A stretch of 64,000 nt of DNA from Streptomyces odontomachi (GCF_024435355.1 NZ_JAMJWG010000001.1:372001-436000), one strand, 5' to 3'. Shown: positions 1-8,752, counted from the first letter of the stretch. Notes: a model not told the origin generated them from the sequence alone. Translations and numbers: made by a program.

Positions 1-582
1 GGCGTCGGCTGCCTGGTAGGCGAGGGTGTCGGTGGCGATGCCCTGTATGAGGCGTCCGAGCAGGCCTCCGATTCCCGTGTCCGCGGGCAGCGGCCGGGCC
101 ATCAGGCGATCGAGCCTGTCCACCGGCACCGCCAGTGCCCTTCGGGGGACGAAGAGACGCATGAGCGTGGTGACGTCGTCCGCGTCGTCGCCGTGGCCGC
201 CGTGGCCGTCTTTCCCGCCGCCGAGGTGCAGGTGGAAGGGGCGTGAACTGTCATAGAGCGAAAGCTGAGATGGGCCCAGTACCGTCTGCCGCTCCGCCTG
301 CTGGAGGCCGAGGCTCCCTCTCAGCGGCATGACGAGGCCGATGAGTTCCGGGTCCGCCTGGCGGATCAGGTGCGCGGTCCGCTGCACCTGGAAGGCGGTG
401 GTGGCGAAATGGGCGAGGTTGACGGGGCCGAGGTCCAGTTCCCTTATGGTGGCGCGGAAGGTGGCGGGCGTTCGGCTGACCACCCGCATGGGGTGTCTGC
501 TGGTGCGCCACATCGAGTCCAGCGCCGCGAAACTCTCGACGGGCCGTAAGGCATCACTCTGAAAAACCGTCTGGACCACCAT
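1..582 (-). CDS. AraC-family transcriptional regulator, N-terminal part (cut by window edge)
   Basis: This frame is open from an ATG at 582 to the left edge and gives 194 residues without a stop. The protein begins MVVQTVFQSDALRPVESFAA and has the features of the AraC_binding_2 ligand-sensing domain: an early S/D-R-F-AAL-D-x-W segment, then R-T-P-A-T-F-R-A and a long beta-rich sensor core (residues about 60-150). In this family a C-terminal AraC-type HTH of about 100 residues follows; it would lie outside the window, so DNA binding cannot be checked. The gene is divergent from the small secreted protein at 911. The family assignment rests on pattern recognition of the N-terminal domain only. 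A GGGCGGGGGC stretch before the ATG gives only a weak ribosome binding site, and the ATG at 595 is out of frame. Confidence 0.7.
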   Translation of the reverse strand, partial: MVVQTVFQSDALRPVESFAALDSMWRTSRHPMRVVSRTPATFRATIRELDLGPVNLAHFATTAFQVQRTAHLIRQADPELIGLVMPLRGSLGLQQAERQTVLGPSQLSLYDSSRPFHLHLGGGKDGHGGHGDDADDVTTLMRLFVPRRALAVPVDRLDRLMARPLPADTGIGGLLGRLIQGIATDTLAYQAADA

Positions 583-910
583 CGCCCCCGCCCATGACTG
601 TCGGAGTTCTCTCGGGCCCTGGTGGTACCCCGGCCCGACGTCGTCATCATACGGACCGACGAGCGCGGGGCCGGACGGGCTGCCGCGCGGTCGGACAACC
701 GGTCCGGCGCCGTTTCACCGCTGGTCCTTCAGCCAGGCGGGCCCGGGACGCCACGCGATCACGTCGCCGGGTGTTCCGTAGATGGACGGTCAAGGGGCGT
801 AGACGCATGGTCAAGGACATTCCCTGCGTCGGCCGGCAGGATTCGAGCGTAATCAGTTGGAACTCGAAAACGAAGTCGACTCAACAGAGCCGACTCCAGG
901 AGGACAACGA
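583..910. other. Divergent intergenic region
   Basis: These 328 bases separate the AraC-type gene (minus) from the small secreted-protein gene (plus) and must hold both promoters. A good Shine-Dalgarno (AGGAGG, about 898-903) precedes the plus-strand gene. I see no convincing extra gene, perfect palindrome or hairpin terminator. Confidence 0.5.
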
Positions 911-1243
911 ATGCGTCGAATTGCGACGACAGCCGCGGTGACGGGTTTGCTGCTCGCGCTCGGAACGGGTGCCAGCGAGGCGGCAACGCCGACCCTCTCT
1001 TCTGCGAGCCCGACTCTCATGAACACCGCCAGCTTCCCATGCACCGTGCCGCAGGGTTCCTCCGTCAATTACTCGTGGACAGAAGGAATAACGTCCACCA
1101 CGGTGTACTACAACAACCACTGTTCCAGTGGAATATACGTCACCATGCACTTCAACTTCAGCAGCGAGTGCTGGCTCACCCCGGTCGGCAAGGGCAGCTC
1201 GATCTGGAAACCCGATTTCTCACGCATCACCGAAGGATGCTGA
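911..1243 (+). CDS. Small secreted protein with four cysteines, function unknown
   Basis: This 110-residue protein starts at the ATG at 911, six or seven bases after an AGGAGG site. It has a short Sec signal peptide (MRRIATTAAVTGLLLALGTG, then AxEA as a likely cleavage site near residue 25). The mature part of about 85 residues is rich in Ser, Thr, Tyr and Asn and has four cysteines (in FPC, NHC, SEC and the C-terminal EGC), enough for two disulfide bonds. The C-terminus ends on cysteine. I recognise no family. Its divergent neighbour is an AraC-type regulator that could control it (inference). An upstream in-frame start would bury the signal peptide, so 911 is preferred. Confidence 0.8.
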   Translation: MRRIATTAAVTGLLLALGTGASEAATPTLSSASPTLMNTASFPCTVPQGSSVNYSWTEGITSTTVYYNNHCSSGIYVTMHFNFSSECWLTPVGKGSSIWKPDFSRITEGC

Positions 1244-1404
1244 GAGCCCGTCCTCTGCTGATGCAACGGCGGATTTGAGCACAGCTGGCCAGGAGACCCT
1301 GTTCCAGCCGGCTTGGGCGTGGCGCGCGCGTGGTGGTGGCGCGCCGCGCCCGCACTCTTGCCGAGGGCGACTGGACCGCCCCGGAGTTCTCAGGGCTTGC
1401 CGGC

Positions 1405-2475
1405 CTACTCCGGTCGCAGTTCCGTGCGCAGGAGTGCGAGTGCCGCGCTGACCGGTGGCACGATCAGCGCGGTCAGGAGCAGCAGGCTCGCCGCGGCCGG
1501 GACGATCTCCATCACGGCGCCGGTGGCGTAGGGGTTGTCGTTCGTGAGCCGGAGCACGGCGAGCCCGACCGGGTGGGCGAGGGGCTCCGCCGCACGGGAC
1601 AGGGCGTCGTACGCGGCGACGACGAGGGCGGTGAGCAGGAGGCAGACGCCGAAGGCCCGCCACCGTCGGTTGCCGCCCGTCAGTGTCCAGGATCGGCGTA
1701 CGGCGGTCCGCGCGGTGGACGCGCCGTTCACCGCGGCGGCGTTGGCGAGGCCCAGACGCCACCACACGACGAAGGCAAGCGCGAGGACGACGAGAGGCAG
1801 GCCGTAGCCCAGCAGCCGGTAGGGCGTACTGGTCGATTGGGAGAGCCTGTCGACGTCGATGTCCATCACGCCCCCGTTCTCGAAGAACATCCACACGACC
1901 AGGGCGAGCAGTGCCAGGGGACCCGCGCACACGCTCGTCAGCAGGTGCACGCGGAAGGCGAGCCAGGTGTACGGGCGGCAGCGTCGCCACAACTGGCCGG
2001 GGCCCAGGCGCCGGTCGCCCGCCTGCGCGTCACGGACGGCCACGGCGCAAGCGGTGTGCAGCAGGGCGAGGACGAAGACGGCGAGCGGCAGCAGCAGCCC
2101 CATGAAGGGGACGCTCCTGAGGAAGATGGAGGTCCGCTGCTCCGGGAAGTAGCCCACGGGCGGGTCCTCATAGGCGATGTCGGCGCGTGCGTACTTCCAC
2201 GTGAGGGCGAAGTCGTGCCAGGTGAGGGCGAACGCCGCCGCCACCAGCGCGCAGCCCACGAGCGCGGCGAACAGCGCGACGCCGAGGGAGAAGCCGTACA
2301 GGCCACGCCACGTGTCGCGGAAGAGTCCCAGGGTGCCTGCGGTGAGTCGGCGCCGGGGTGGCGGCACCTCCTGGGTCTCCTGGGTCTCCTGGGTCTTCGC
2401 GCCCCCCGAGATCCTCGAGACCCGCGAGATCTGCACTCCGTCCGGCACCGCCGCCTGGCCCTTCTCCCGCGTCAC
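1405..2475 (-). CDS. Integral membrane protein, about six transmembrane segments, function unknown
   Basis: This is a 356-residue protein if the GTG at 2475 is used; a GTG at 2448 behind GAGAAGG is an alternative. The first 50 residues are hydrophilic and contain a short TQETQETQE repeat. Hydrophobic segments then follow (around FSLGVALFAALVGCALVAAA, FMGLLLPLAVFVLALL, LLTSVCAGPLALLALVVWMF, LLGYGLPLVVLALAFVVWW, VCLLLTALVVAAYDAL and a last one near the C-terminus). Between segments there is a charged W-T-L-T-G-G-N-R-R-W loop, a pattern also seen in GlpQ-type phosphodiesterase membrane domains. No catalytic motif is visible. It stands alone, with a minus-strand unknown gene upstream. A transport or membrane-organising role cannot be assigned. 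Confidence 0.8.
   Translation of the reverse strand: MTREKGQAAVPDGVQISRVSRISGGAKTQETQETQEVPPPRRRLTAGTLGLFRDTWRGLYGFSLGVALFAALVGCALVAAAFALTWHDFALTWKYARADIAYEDPPVGYFPEQRTSIFLRSVPFMGLLLPLAVFVLALLHTACAVAVRDAQAGDRRLGPGQLWRRCRPYTWLAFRVHLLTSVCAGPLALLALVVWMFFENGGVMDIDVDRLSQSTSTPYRLLGYGLPLVVLALAFVVWWRLGLANAAAVNGASTARTAVRRSWTLTGGNRRWRAFGVCLLLTALVVAAYDALSRAAEPLAHPVGLAVLRLTNDNPYATGAVMEIVPAAASLLLLTALIVPPVSAALALLRTELRPE
2368..2394. repeat. Three exact tandem copies of a 9-base unit
   Basis: CTCCTGGGT is repeated three times without change inside the membrane-protein gene. It encodes TQE repeats in the hydrophilic N-terminal tail, so copy-number change would stay in frame. Confidence 0.9.
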
Positions 2476-2623
2476 CGCTCGCGCACCTGTCCGTCCTGTG
2501 TCCGTGACGACGTCGGACTGTCGCCAGCGGTGGGCATTATCCCTTGGACACCCGCCGGGTCGCAGTCGCCGACCAGCCGGCCGTCGCCGGCGTTCTCACG
2601 GCCTGGGCGTGACGTGCACCGGG

Positions 2624-2664
2624 CCGGGCCACGATCGCCCCGAGACCGGGCCACGATCGCCCCG
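2624..2664. repeat. Direct repeat of 19 bases, two copies
   Basis: CCGGGCCACGATCGCCCCG occurs at 2624-2642 and again at 2646-2664, separated by AGA. The second copy ends just before the stop codon of the minus-strand gene that ends at 2666. It may be part of a 3-prime processing or regulatory site. Function unknown. Confidence 0.8.
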
Positions 2665-2665
2665 G

Positions 2666-3253
2666 TCAGGCTTCGGTGAAGTCCTTGAGCATCTCGTCCA
2701 GGTCGTCCAGCGTTTCGGCGACCGGCGTTCCGAACCGTGCCTCGCGGAGGACGATGCACGTGGCAGCGAAGTCCGCGAGTTCGGTGATCAGGGTGAAGAA
2801 CTCGCCCTGGTCCCGAGCGAAGGTTGCCCCGAGCACCTCGCCCCCGCTCGACTGGTCCACCAGCAGCGCCCGGATCACGGGCACCGTGTTGAGCTTCGTG
2901 CCTCTTTGCGCGGCGACGGCCTCAAGCTCGCGGAGCAGACCGTCGACCGTCTGCTCTGCCTGTTCCGCGAGGGCAAGGGCGAGCACGGTCGCTGCGGTGG
3001 CCGCGCCGCTGGCGAGCAGGAAGATGCGGTCGGTGCCGTTCTCGTCCGCGTCGGCGTGCGCGGCCGCCGCCACCACGCGTCCGGTGGGCGAGTCTCCCTG
3101 GCGCTGCGCGGTGCTGTTCGCCGGATCCATCGCGGCCAGGATCAGTTCCATGACGGGCATGCCCCCGTGCGGTGCCGGGCGGCGTCGCTCGGAAGCGGCC
3201 CGCTGGCGTCCGACACGCTTGTTCTTGCTGCTGGTGCTCTTCTCCTTGGACAC
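2666..3253 (-). CDS. Hypothetical protein with basic N-terminal tail
   Basis: A protein of about 195 residues if it starts at the GTG at 3253, behind GGAAGAG; a GTG at 3298 and an ATG at 3160 are alternatives. The N-terminus is Lys/Arg-rich (KEKSTSSKNKRVGRQRAASE). The rest is a mixed alpha-helical domain with a glycine/alanine stretch around FLLASGAATAATVLALALAE and an acidic end (ETLDDLDEMLKDFTEA). I recognise no motif or family. It is followed by the membrane gene ending at 1405 and preceded, 53 bases away, by the larger membrane gene that ends at 3307, so the two may be co-transcribed. Codon use matches its neighbours. Confidence 0.55.
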   Translation of the reverse strand: MSKEKSTSSKNKRVGRQRAASERRRPAPHGGMPVMELILAAMDPANSTAQRQGDSPTGRVVAAAAHADADENGTDRIFLLASGAATAATVLALALAEQAEQTVDGLLRELEAVAAQRGTKLNTVPVIRALLVDQSSGGEVLGATFARDQGEFFTLITELADFAATCIVLREARFGTPVAETLDDLDEMLKDFTEA

Positions 3254-3306
3254 CCGCCCACTCTTCCGTATCCCACCCCATCGCGGTGTGCGCTTCACCG
3301 ACTTCG

Positions 3307-5130
3307 CTACGTGATCGAGGAACCGGCCGGGTGTACTCCGGTCGCGGTCGCCCGGTGCCGCCGCTGCCGGTACGCCACCGTGAGCGCCGCCAGCAGGGGG
3401 CCCCACAGCAGCAGGGGGGCGTAGCAGAGCACGAACACGGCGAGGTGCCAGCCGTGGAAGGTGAGGGGGTTGCCCTCGGGAAGCGGCCGTCCCTGGAGGG
3501 TGCGTCCGGCGATGCCGAGCACGGCGGTGGTGGTCCACAGGACGGTCAGTGTCGCGGCGCCCAGCGCTGCGGGGACGACGGCGACCGGTACCGGGACGGC
3601 CCGGCCGCGCAACCGCGGGATCCAGCGCGGGAACGTCTGTCCCCAGGAGGCGATCAGCCCCACCGCGGTGAACGCCAGCAACTCGGAGACGACCGACAGG
3701 AGGATCACGTACGCCTGGGGCGGCAGCCAGGACGGCAGGTCCCCCGCTCCGCCCGAGCCGCTCTCGTTCAGAGGCACGTGGAAGACCACCTCCGCGATCC
3801 GCCACAGCCCGGACGGCAGCACCGCGAAGGGAACGGCGTACGCGGCGACCCGCGCCCAGCGGGGCACCCCGGGAACGGGCGCGTGGGCGGCCCGCCAGGC
3901 GGCGCGCAGCCGTCCCGTCGTGGCCGGTGGCCGGACGCTCCCGGATGCCGGAGGCACGGCTTCGCGGCGCTCGGTGACGGGAGCGCAGCACCGACGGGTG
4001 CGGACGAGGTAGGACCGGGTGGCCACGGCCAGGGCGAGGCCGTAGCCGCAGAACCCGCCCAGCCCGCACCAGATGACCTTCAGGGCGTCGGCGGAGGAGG
4101 GGAAGTCGCCCCGCGGGACGGTGACGAGGCCCGCGCTGCCCAGGGCCGCGTACCCGATCCCGACCAGCCCGTAGGGGGCGAGGGTGGCGGCGCCGAGCAG
4201 GGCGGGTGCCAGCGGCAGCCACCGGGGCACCCGGCGGCCGGCCAGGAACGGCGTCCAGCGGGGGAGGGCCTGACCCCAGGGGCGGACCAGGCCCAGCAGC
4301 AGGAGGATCCCGAGCGCGGCGCACAGCGCGGTGGGGTCGACGCCCCAGGCCTCCAGGGTCGGCCACACCCCGGAGCTGCCCTGCTCCCGAGCCGCCGAGA
4401 GGATGTCCGCGCCGGTGACGCCGGCGAAGGTGGCACCCAGCGCCCAGGCCGTCTTCATCGCGATGTAGGGCAGGAACGCGGCGCACCCCGCGTACGCGGT
4501 CCAGCGCACCGAGCGGGGTGCCGGGCCGGGCGCGGGTCTGACCAGGCGCGCCGGTGCGTCGTGCACGGCTGCGCAACGCGGGCACGCACGGCCTGAGCTG
4601 TCACGGAACACGCGGGCGGCGCCGATGAGCAGAACGGCGCCGACCGCCGCCAGCACCTGGTGGGCGGCCGAGAGTGGGCTGTCCACCTGCTGGTTGAAGA
4701 CGAGCGTGATCAGCTCCATGAGCAGGCCGAAGGAACCCGCGACACAGGCCGCGGCAGCACCCAGCAACAACGTGAGCACGACCGTCGCGGGAAACCGCCG
4801 TCCCCACGGCCGGACGACGGCCGCCGCCCCCGCCCCCGCCACGCCGGCCGTTGCGACGACAGCCCAGTCCAGGGCAGCGGGGCCCGAGGCGGGCCCGAAG
4901 CGGACGAGGGATGAGCCGGTGAGCGCCGCGGCCAGACCGGTGATCCCGTAGACCACGGCCCAGCACAGTGCGGCCCGGCACACCATGGCTCGTCCGCCGT
5001 CCACGCGTCCGGCCTGCCGGAACGGGAAGGGAGAGCGGACGAACGAGCGTGAGGCCCGCGACCGCTCCCCGGCGGTGGCGCGGCGCGCCGTCTTCGATCT
5101 GGCTGTCAGCACCATGTGGCGAAGCGTCAC
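3307..5130 (-). CDS. Large polytopic membrane protein with internal repeats, function unknown
   Basis: About 607 residues from the GTG at 5130, which has GAGGGG upstream; an ATG at 5151 is possible. Roughly twelve hydrophobic segments are arranged in three related blocks. Each block carries a W-G-x-x-F/L-P motif: VVRPWGRRFPATV, LVRPWGQALPRWTPFLAGR and IASWGQTFPRWIPRLRGR. The second and third blocks continue with a matching segment of the type VP-x6-PALLGAATL. Two hydrophilic linkers hold a CPRCAAVHD motif and an RRCCAP motif. The repeats indicate internal duplication. I know of no assigned function; a transporter or sensor role would be a guess. It is upstream of, and may be co-transcribed with, the unknown gene ending at 2666. 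Confidence 0.8.
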   Translation of the reverse strand: MTLRHMVLTARSKTARRATAGERSRASRSFVRSPFPFRQAGRVDGGRAMVCRAALCWAVVYGITGLAAALTGSSLVRFGPASGPAALDWAVVATAGVAGAGAAAVVRPWGRRFPATVVLTLLLGAAAACVAGSFGLLMELITLVFNQQVDSPLSAAHQVLAAVGAVLLIGAARVFRDSSGRACPRCAAVHDAPARLVRPAPGPAPRSVRWTAYAGCAAFLPYIAMKTAWALGATFAGVTGADILSAAREQGSSGVWPTLEAWGVDPTALCAALGILLLLGLVRPWGQALPRWTPFLAGRRVPRWLPLAPALLGAATLAPYGLVGIGYAALGSAGLVTVPRGDFPSSADALKVIWCGLGGFCGYGLALAVATRSYLVRTRRCCAPVTERREAVPPASGSVRPPATTGRLRAAWRAAHAPVPGVPRWARVAAYAVPFAVLPSGLWRIAEVVFHVPLNESGSGGAGDLPSWLPPQAYVILLSVVSELLAFTAVGLIASWGQTFPRWIPRLRGRAVPVPVAVVPAALGAATLTVLWTTTAVLGIAGRTLQGRPLPEGNPLTFHGWHLAVFVLCYAPLLLWGPLLAALTVAYRQRRHRATATGVHPAGSSIT

Positions 5131-5346
5131 ACGCCCCTCGTCGCACGACATCCACCCATTGGTCCGTCCCCGTACGCCTCCGGGCTGACGGCCAGCCCAC
5201 CCACGGGCTGACGAGCCCGGCCGCGCCCGGCCTGGTCAGCACCGTGGCCGTCCGGCTACACGGCGGCGACCTCACCTTGGACGCCGGTGACCGTCCCGAC
5301 ATGGGGCCCGACCACACGAGCTGCGCCGTTCGCGGCGGCGCCGCAG

Positions 5347-6822
5347 TTACGCCGTGCACCGCAGATCGGCCGACGGACGGTGCCCGGTCACGAGGAAATC
5401 GGTCACCGATCGGTCGCCGCAGGCGTTGCCGTTGGCGAGGTAGGAGCCATGGCCGCCGTGGTCGACGGTGACCAGGCGGGCGCGGTCGCCGAGGGCGGTC
5501 CGCATGCGCAGGGCGCCGAAGTAGGGCGTGACCGGGTCCCGGAGGTTCTGGAGCATCAGAATGTCGGACGGCCCGTCCGAGGTGATGCGGACCGGCTTGT
5601 CGGCCGGTTCGGTGTGCCAGAAGGCGCAGGGGGTGACGTTCACCGGTTGCCCCGCGGTGAGCGGGTGCCGGATGCGGTCGGTTGCCACGGCGCGGGCGTA
5701 GCCGGGAACGTCGTGGGGCCAGCTCACGTCGTTGCACTGCGTCGCCGTGAACACGGCGGCGTCCCGGTCCGGCAAGGGCGTGGCGTATCCGGCGGGCAGG
5801 GCGAGTGCGGTGTGGGGGTCCTCGGCCGCCTTGATCAGCTGGGCCAGCCAGGGGAAGCCGGCGTCGTTGTAGAGCGCCTGCTGGACGGCCTGGCGCAGGA
5901 TGTTTCCGGTGAACGGCTTGTCCGGTGTAGTGGTCTCCCGGGGGGTGCGGTCCAGCCGGTCGGCGAGGGACAGCACCAACGGCCGTACCTCGCTGGCGTG
6001 TTGGGCCAGCCGTAGCCCGTCGGTGTCGCGGGCGGGGTCGGCGGCCCAGCGGGCGAAGTCGGGGAACCGCTCGTCGGCGCCGGCCGCCGTGTTGGCGAGC
6101 CAACCACGTTCCACTCGTGCCGGGTCGGGGTCGTCGGTGCTGTCGAGCACCACCCGGTCGGTGTGCCCGGGGTGCTCCTGCGCGTACGCGGCGGTCACAT
6201 ACGTGCCGTACGACACCCCGTACATCGACAGTTGCGCGGCACCGATGGCCTGGCGGAGGCGCTCGATGTCGCGCACCTCGTTCGCCGTGGAGTAACTGCG
6301 CACCACGGCACCGCCGTTGCGTGCGCAGGCGTCGGCGATGCGACGGGCGCGGGCGACGCTGTCGCTGATGTCGCCACCGGGACCGGGCCAGCTGCGGAGG
6401 TTCATCACGTCCCGGTCGTCCGTACGCAGCCCGCAGCCGACTGCCGTGGAGCCACCCACCCCGCGCGGGTCGAGGCTGACCAGGTCGTAGGCGCCGTGCA
6501 AGGCCTCGCGCAGCGCCGGCCCCCGGTGGGCGAGCGTGTCGACGCCGGAGCCGCCCGGGCCGCCCGGGATGACGAACAGGGTGCCGCGCCGGGCGGCCGG
6601 GCGGTCGCTGACCAGGCGGGTGACGCGCAAGGTGAGGCGGGCGCCGTCCGGATTCCGGTAGTCGACGGGAACGGACAGATCAGCGCACTGCTGGTCGGCG
6701 GGGCCGTCGGGCTGAGCACACGGATTCCAGGCGAGCGTTGTCGCCGACGCTGGACCGGCGACGGCGAGGCATGTCGCACCGAGCGAAAGGACACCCAGTA
6801 CCACGGCGAGTTTGTGCTTCAT
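5347..6822 (-). CDS. Secreted alpha/beta-hydrolase, tripeptidyl-aminopeptidase-like
   Basis: 491 residues from the ATG at 6822, preceded by GGAG. The N-terminus (MKHKLAVVLGVLSLGATCLA, cleavage after ASA) is a Sec signal peptide. The mature protein follows the Streptomyces SlpD/SlpE/Tap pattern: an oxyanion-hole segment IPGGPGGSG, then LDPRGVGGS, the nucleophile elbow GVSYGTY with the catalytic serine, and a C-terminal TAP-like domain with LRDPVTPY (aspartate region) and VDHGGHGSY (catalytic histidine). It would remove short peptides from protein N-termini outside the cell. Seven or eight cysteines suggest disulfides. The gene stands alone; TetR, 325 bases upstream and on the same strand, may regulate its own neighbour rather than this gene. 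Confidence 0.9.
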   Translation of the reverse strand: MKHKLAVVLGVLSLGATCLAVAGPASATTLAWNPCAQPDGPADQQCADLSVPVDYRNPDGARLTLRVTRLVSDRPAARRGTLFVIPGGPGGSGVDTLAHRGPALREALHGAYDLVSLDPRGVGGSTAVGCGLRTDDRDVMNLRSWPGPGGDISDSVARARRIADACARNGGAVVRSYSTANEVRDIERLRQAIGAAQLSMYGVSYGTYVTAAYAQEHPGHTDRVVLDSTDDPDPARVERGWLANTAAGADERFPDFARWAADPARDTDGLRLAQHASEVRPLVLSLADRLDRTPRETTTPDKPFTGNILRQAVQQALYNDAGFPWLAQLIKAAEDPHTALALPAGYATPLPDRDAAVFTATQCNDVSWPHDVPGYARAVATDRIRHPLTAGQPVNVTPCAFWHTEPADKPVRITSDGPSDILMLQNLRDPVTPYFGALRMRTALGDRARLVTVDHGGHGSYLANGNACGDRSVTDFLVTGHRPSADLRCTA

Positions 6823-7147
6823 CGTTGTCTCCGGGGTGAGAGGGGGTGACGGCCGGTTGCGAGGGTGTCCGTGAGGCCGTCCGCCACCCGGACGCCAGCG
6901 CAGTCCTTCGTGAGGTGACGGCCGTCGATGCTGATGACGAAGCCACGTTGGCAGTGCGGAGGGGCCCGTGACCTCCCCCGGCGGTGGGTTCGCTCTCCCC
7001 CACACGGGGGGTGCACGTTCGCAGGCTGCGCCTTCGATGCCGACGCCACGGTGCCTGGGTGAGGTGAACCAGCGGCGGCCTTGACGGGCGGGCCGGCCCG
7101 TCGCCGTCATGGACCGCGGTCCTACGGGAGCCCGGCCGGGAGAGTCT
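6823..7147. other. Intergenic region upstream of the aminopeptidase gene
   Basis: 325 bases between the TetR stop and the aminopeptidase start, both on the minus strand. It should carry the aminopeptidase promoter. A CCCCC...GGGGG run near 7000-7015 could form a weak hairpin. I see no gene here. Confidence 0.4.
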
Positions 7148-7720
7148 TCAGCGCACCAGGAGATCGACGGCGACCTTCAGCCGATCGAGGTAGAACTCCC
7201 GTGACGTGGCCTGATGCTTGAGGCCGAGCGATGCGCTGATCATCGTCTGCGCGACCAGGGGTGCCGCTTCCTGTCCTGACTCGACGGCGATGGCGGCCGT
7301 GATCAGTTCCTCGAAACGGCGCGGCGTGGTTTCGACGATCTCTCCGAGGAGGTCGGGGTTGTCCTCGATGACCGTCGCGACGTCGCGCGTCAGCGGGCCG
7401 ATGTAGCGGCCTGCCCAGTGGTCGAATGCTTCGACGAGGCGCTCTGGAAGGGGGCGGTCCGTGTCGGCCAGGACGTGCTCGACCGCCGTGATGTCCCGTT
7501 CCAGGGCCTGGGTCACCGCGGCACGGAACAGGGTCTCCTTCGAGGAGAAGAGAAAGTAGAGCCCGGGCCGGGAGATGCGCGCCGCCTGTGCCACCTCCTC
7601 CATCGAGGTCTTCCGGTAACCGAATCGGGCGAACGTGACCATGGCGGAGTCGAGGACCAGGGTCCGGCGGTCGGTGTCGGCGACGGGCGACGGCGGGTGG
7701 CCGGCATCGGGACTGCTCAT
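7148..7720 (-). CDS. TetR-family transcriptional repressor
   Basis: 190 residues. The N-terminal HTH is clear (residues about 22-65: LDSAMVTFARFGYRKTSMEE, then VAQAARISRPGLYFLFSSKE), including the R-x-G-L-Y-x-x-F recognition helix typical of TetR proteins. The C-terminal alpha-helical domain binds an unknown ligand. The gene is divergent from a short-chain dehydrogenase with only 63 bases between the start codons, and a perfect inverted repeat lies in that gap. By the usual logic of such pairs it represses the dehydrogenase and itself, and is released by the dehydrogenase substrate or a related compound (inference). Confidence 0.93.
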   Translation of the reverse strand: MSSPDAGHPPSPVADTDRRTLVLDSAMVTFARFGYRKTSMEEVAQAARISRPGLYFLFSSKETLFRAAVTQALERDITAVEHVLADTDRPLPERLVEAFDHWAGRYIGPLTRDVATVIEDNPDLLGEIVETTPRRFEELITAAIAVESGQEAAPLVAQTMISASLGLKHQATSREFYLDRLKVAVDLLVR

Positions 7721-7746
7721 GGAGCGAGCTTAGGAGCGAGAAGCGA

Positions 7747-7776
7747 ACTATACAAATCAGGTCTAGTGCGTATAGT
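7747..7776. promoter_or_regulatory. TetR operator with two divergent -10 boxes
   Basis: Inverted repeat ACTATAC (7747-7753), 16-base spacer, GTATAGT (7770-7776). Each arm contains TATAGT reading outward, a good -10 hexamer for the gene on that side. For the dehydrogenase the hexamer ends eight bases before its ATG, so transcription would start at or next to the ATG (leaderless mRNA). TetR binding would cover both -10 boxes. Confidence 0.75.
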
Positions 7777-7783
7777 CGATGTC

Positions 7784-8752
7784 ATGGCTCACGCACTCGT
7801 CTCCACGCCCTTCACCGCCTCCAGCACCGCGGACGAGGTGATGCGAGGCGTCGACCTCGCCGGCGTTCGGGCGATCGTGACGGGAGCTTCTTCAGGGCTC
7901 GGGATCGAGACGGCTCGTGTGCTGGCCGCTGCCGGGGCGGACGTGACGCTCGCCGTCCGGAACACGGCCGCGGGCGGCGCCGTCGCTGAGCGGATCGCGA
8001 AGTCGGCCGAGGGGATCCGTCCCCGCGTCGCCCGGCTCGACCTTGCCGACCGGGCCTCCGTCACAGGGTTCGTCGACGCATGGCCCGGCCCGCTGCACCT
8101 GCTGATCAACAACGCCGGCGTGGTCACCGGCGGCCTCGAGCGAACGCGCGAGGGCTGGGAGCTGCAATTCGCGACCAACCATCTTGGCCACTTCGCCCTG
8201 GCCACCGGCCTTCATGACGCGCTGGCCCGGGGAGCGGCCGACCGCGACGGAGCGCGGATCGTCTCGGTCAGTTCGACCGCGCACATGCGCTCCGGAATCG
8301 ACTTCGACGACCTCCACTTCGAGCGTCGCAGCTACGACCCGCAGATCGCCTACGCCCAGTCGAAAACGGCGAACTCTCTCTTCGCCGTCGAGGCGACCCG
8401 GCTCTGGGCATCCGATGCCATCGTCGCCAATGCGGTGAACCCGGGCGGTATCGCGACCGGGTTGCAGCGGAACTTCAGCGCGGAACAGAAGGAGTCGCTC
8501 GCCGCGGCCGAGGCCGCCGGAGTCTTCACGTACAAGACGGTCGAGCAGGGGGCGGCCACCAGCATCGTCGCGGCCGTCGCCCCCGAGTTCGCCCACTCCG
8601 GAGGCCACTACCTCGATGACGCGCAGGAGGCCTACGCCGTGCCGAACGACGCCGACCTCGCGCAGCACCCGCACGGTGTCAAGGAATGGGCACTCGATCC
8701 CGCCATCGCCAAGCGTCTCTGGACCGTCTCGACCGACCTGCTGCGCGCCTGA
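7784..8752 (+). CDS. Short-chain dehydrogenase/reductase (SDR)
   Basis: 322 residues from the ATG at 7784. The cofactor site TGASSGLG lies at about residues 34-41. NNAG follows LHLLI, the catalytic serine lies in IVSVSSTAH, and the catalytic Tyr/Lys pair is in YAQSK. The substrate-loop region (GIDFDDLHFERRSYDPQIAY) and total length match the WW-domain oxidoreductase/retinol-dehydrogenase-like SDR group found widely in Streptomyces, which reduce or oxidise small hydrophobic alcohols or ketones with NAD(P)H. No Shine-Dalgarno is present before the ATG, and the -10 box ends at 7776, so translation is probably leaderless. It is controlled by the divergent TetR gene (inference). The true substrate is unknown. 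Confidence 0.9.
   Translation: MAHALVSTPFTASSTADEVMRGVDLAGVRAIVTGASSGLGIETARVLAAAGADVTLAVRNTAAGGAVAERIAKSAEGIRPRVARLDLADRASVTGFVDAWPGPLHLLINNAGVVTGGLERTREGWELQFATNHLGHFALATGLHDALARGAADRDGARIVSVSSTAHMRSGIDFDDLHFERRSYDPQIAYAQSKTANSLFAVEATRLWASDAIVANAVNPGGIATGLQRNFSAEQKESLAAAEAAGVFTYKTVEQGAATSIVAAVAPEFAHSGGHYLDDAQEAYAVPNDADLAQHPHGVKEWALDPAIAKRLWTVSTDLLRA

Noticed and set aside
3310..4585. An extended N-terminus for the small unknown gene that ends at 2666, running through the membrane-protein gene
   Set aside because: The upstream part is low-complexity Arg/Pro/Gly in a shifted frame of the membrane gene. A start at 3253 with GGAAGAG is far more plausible.
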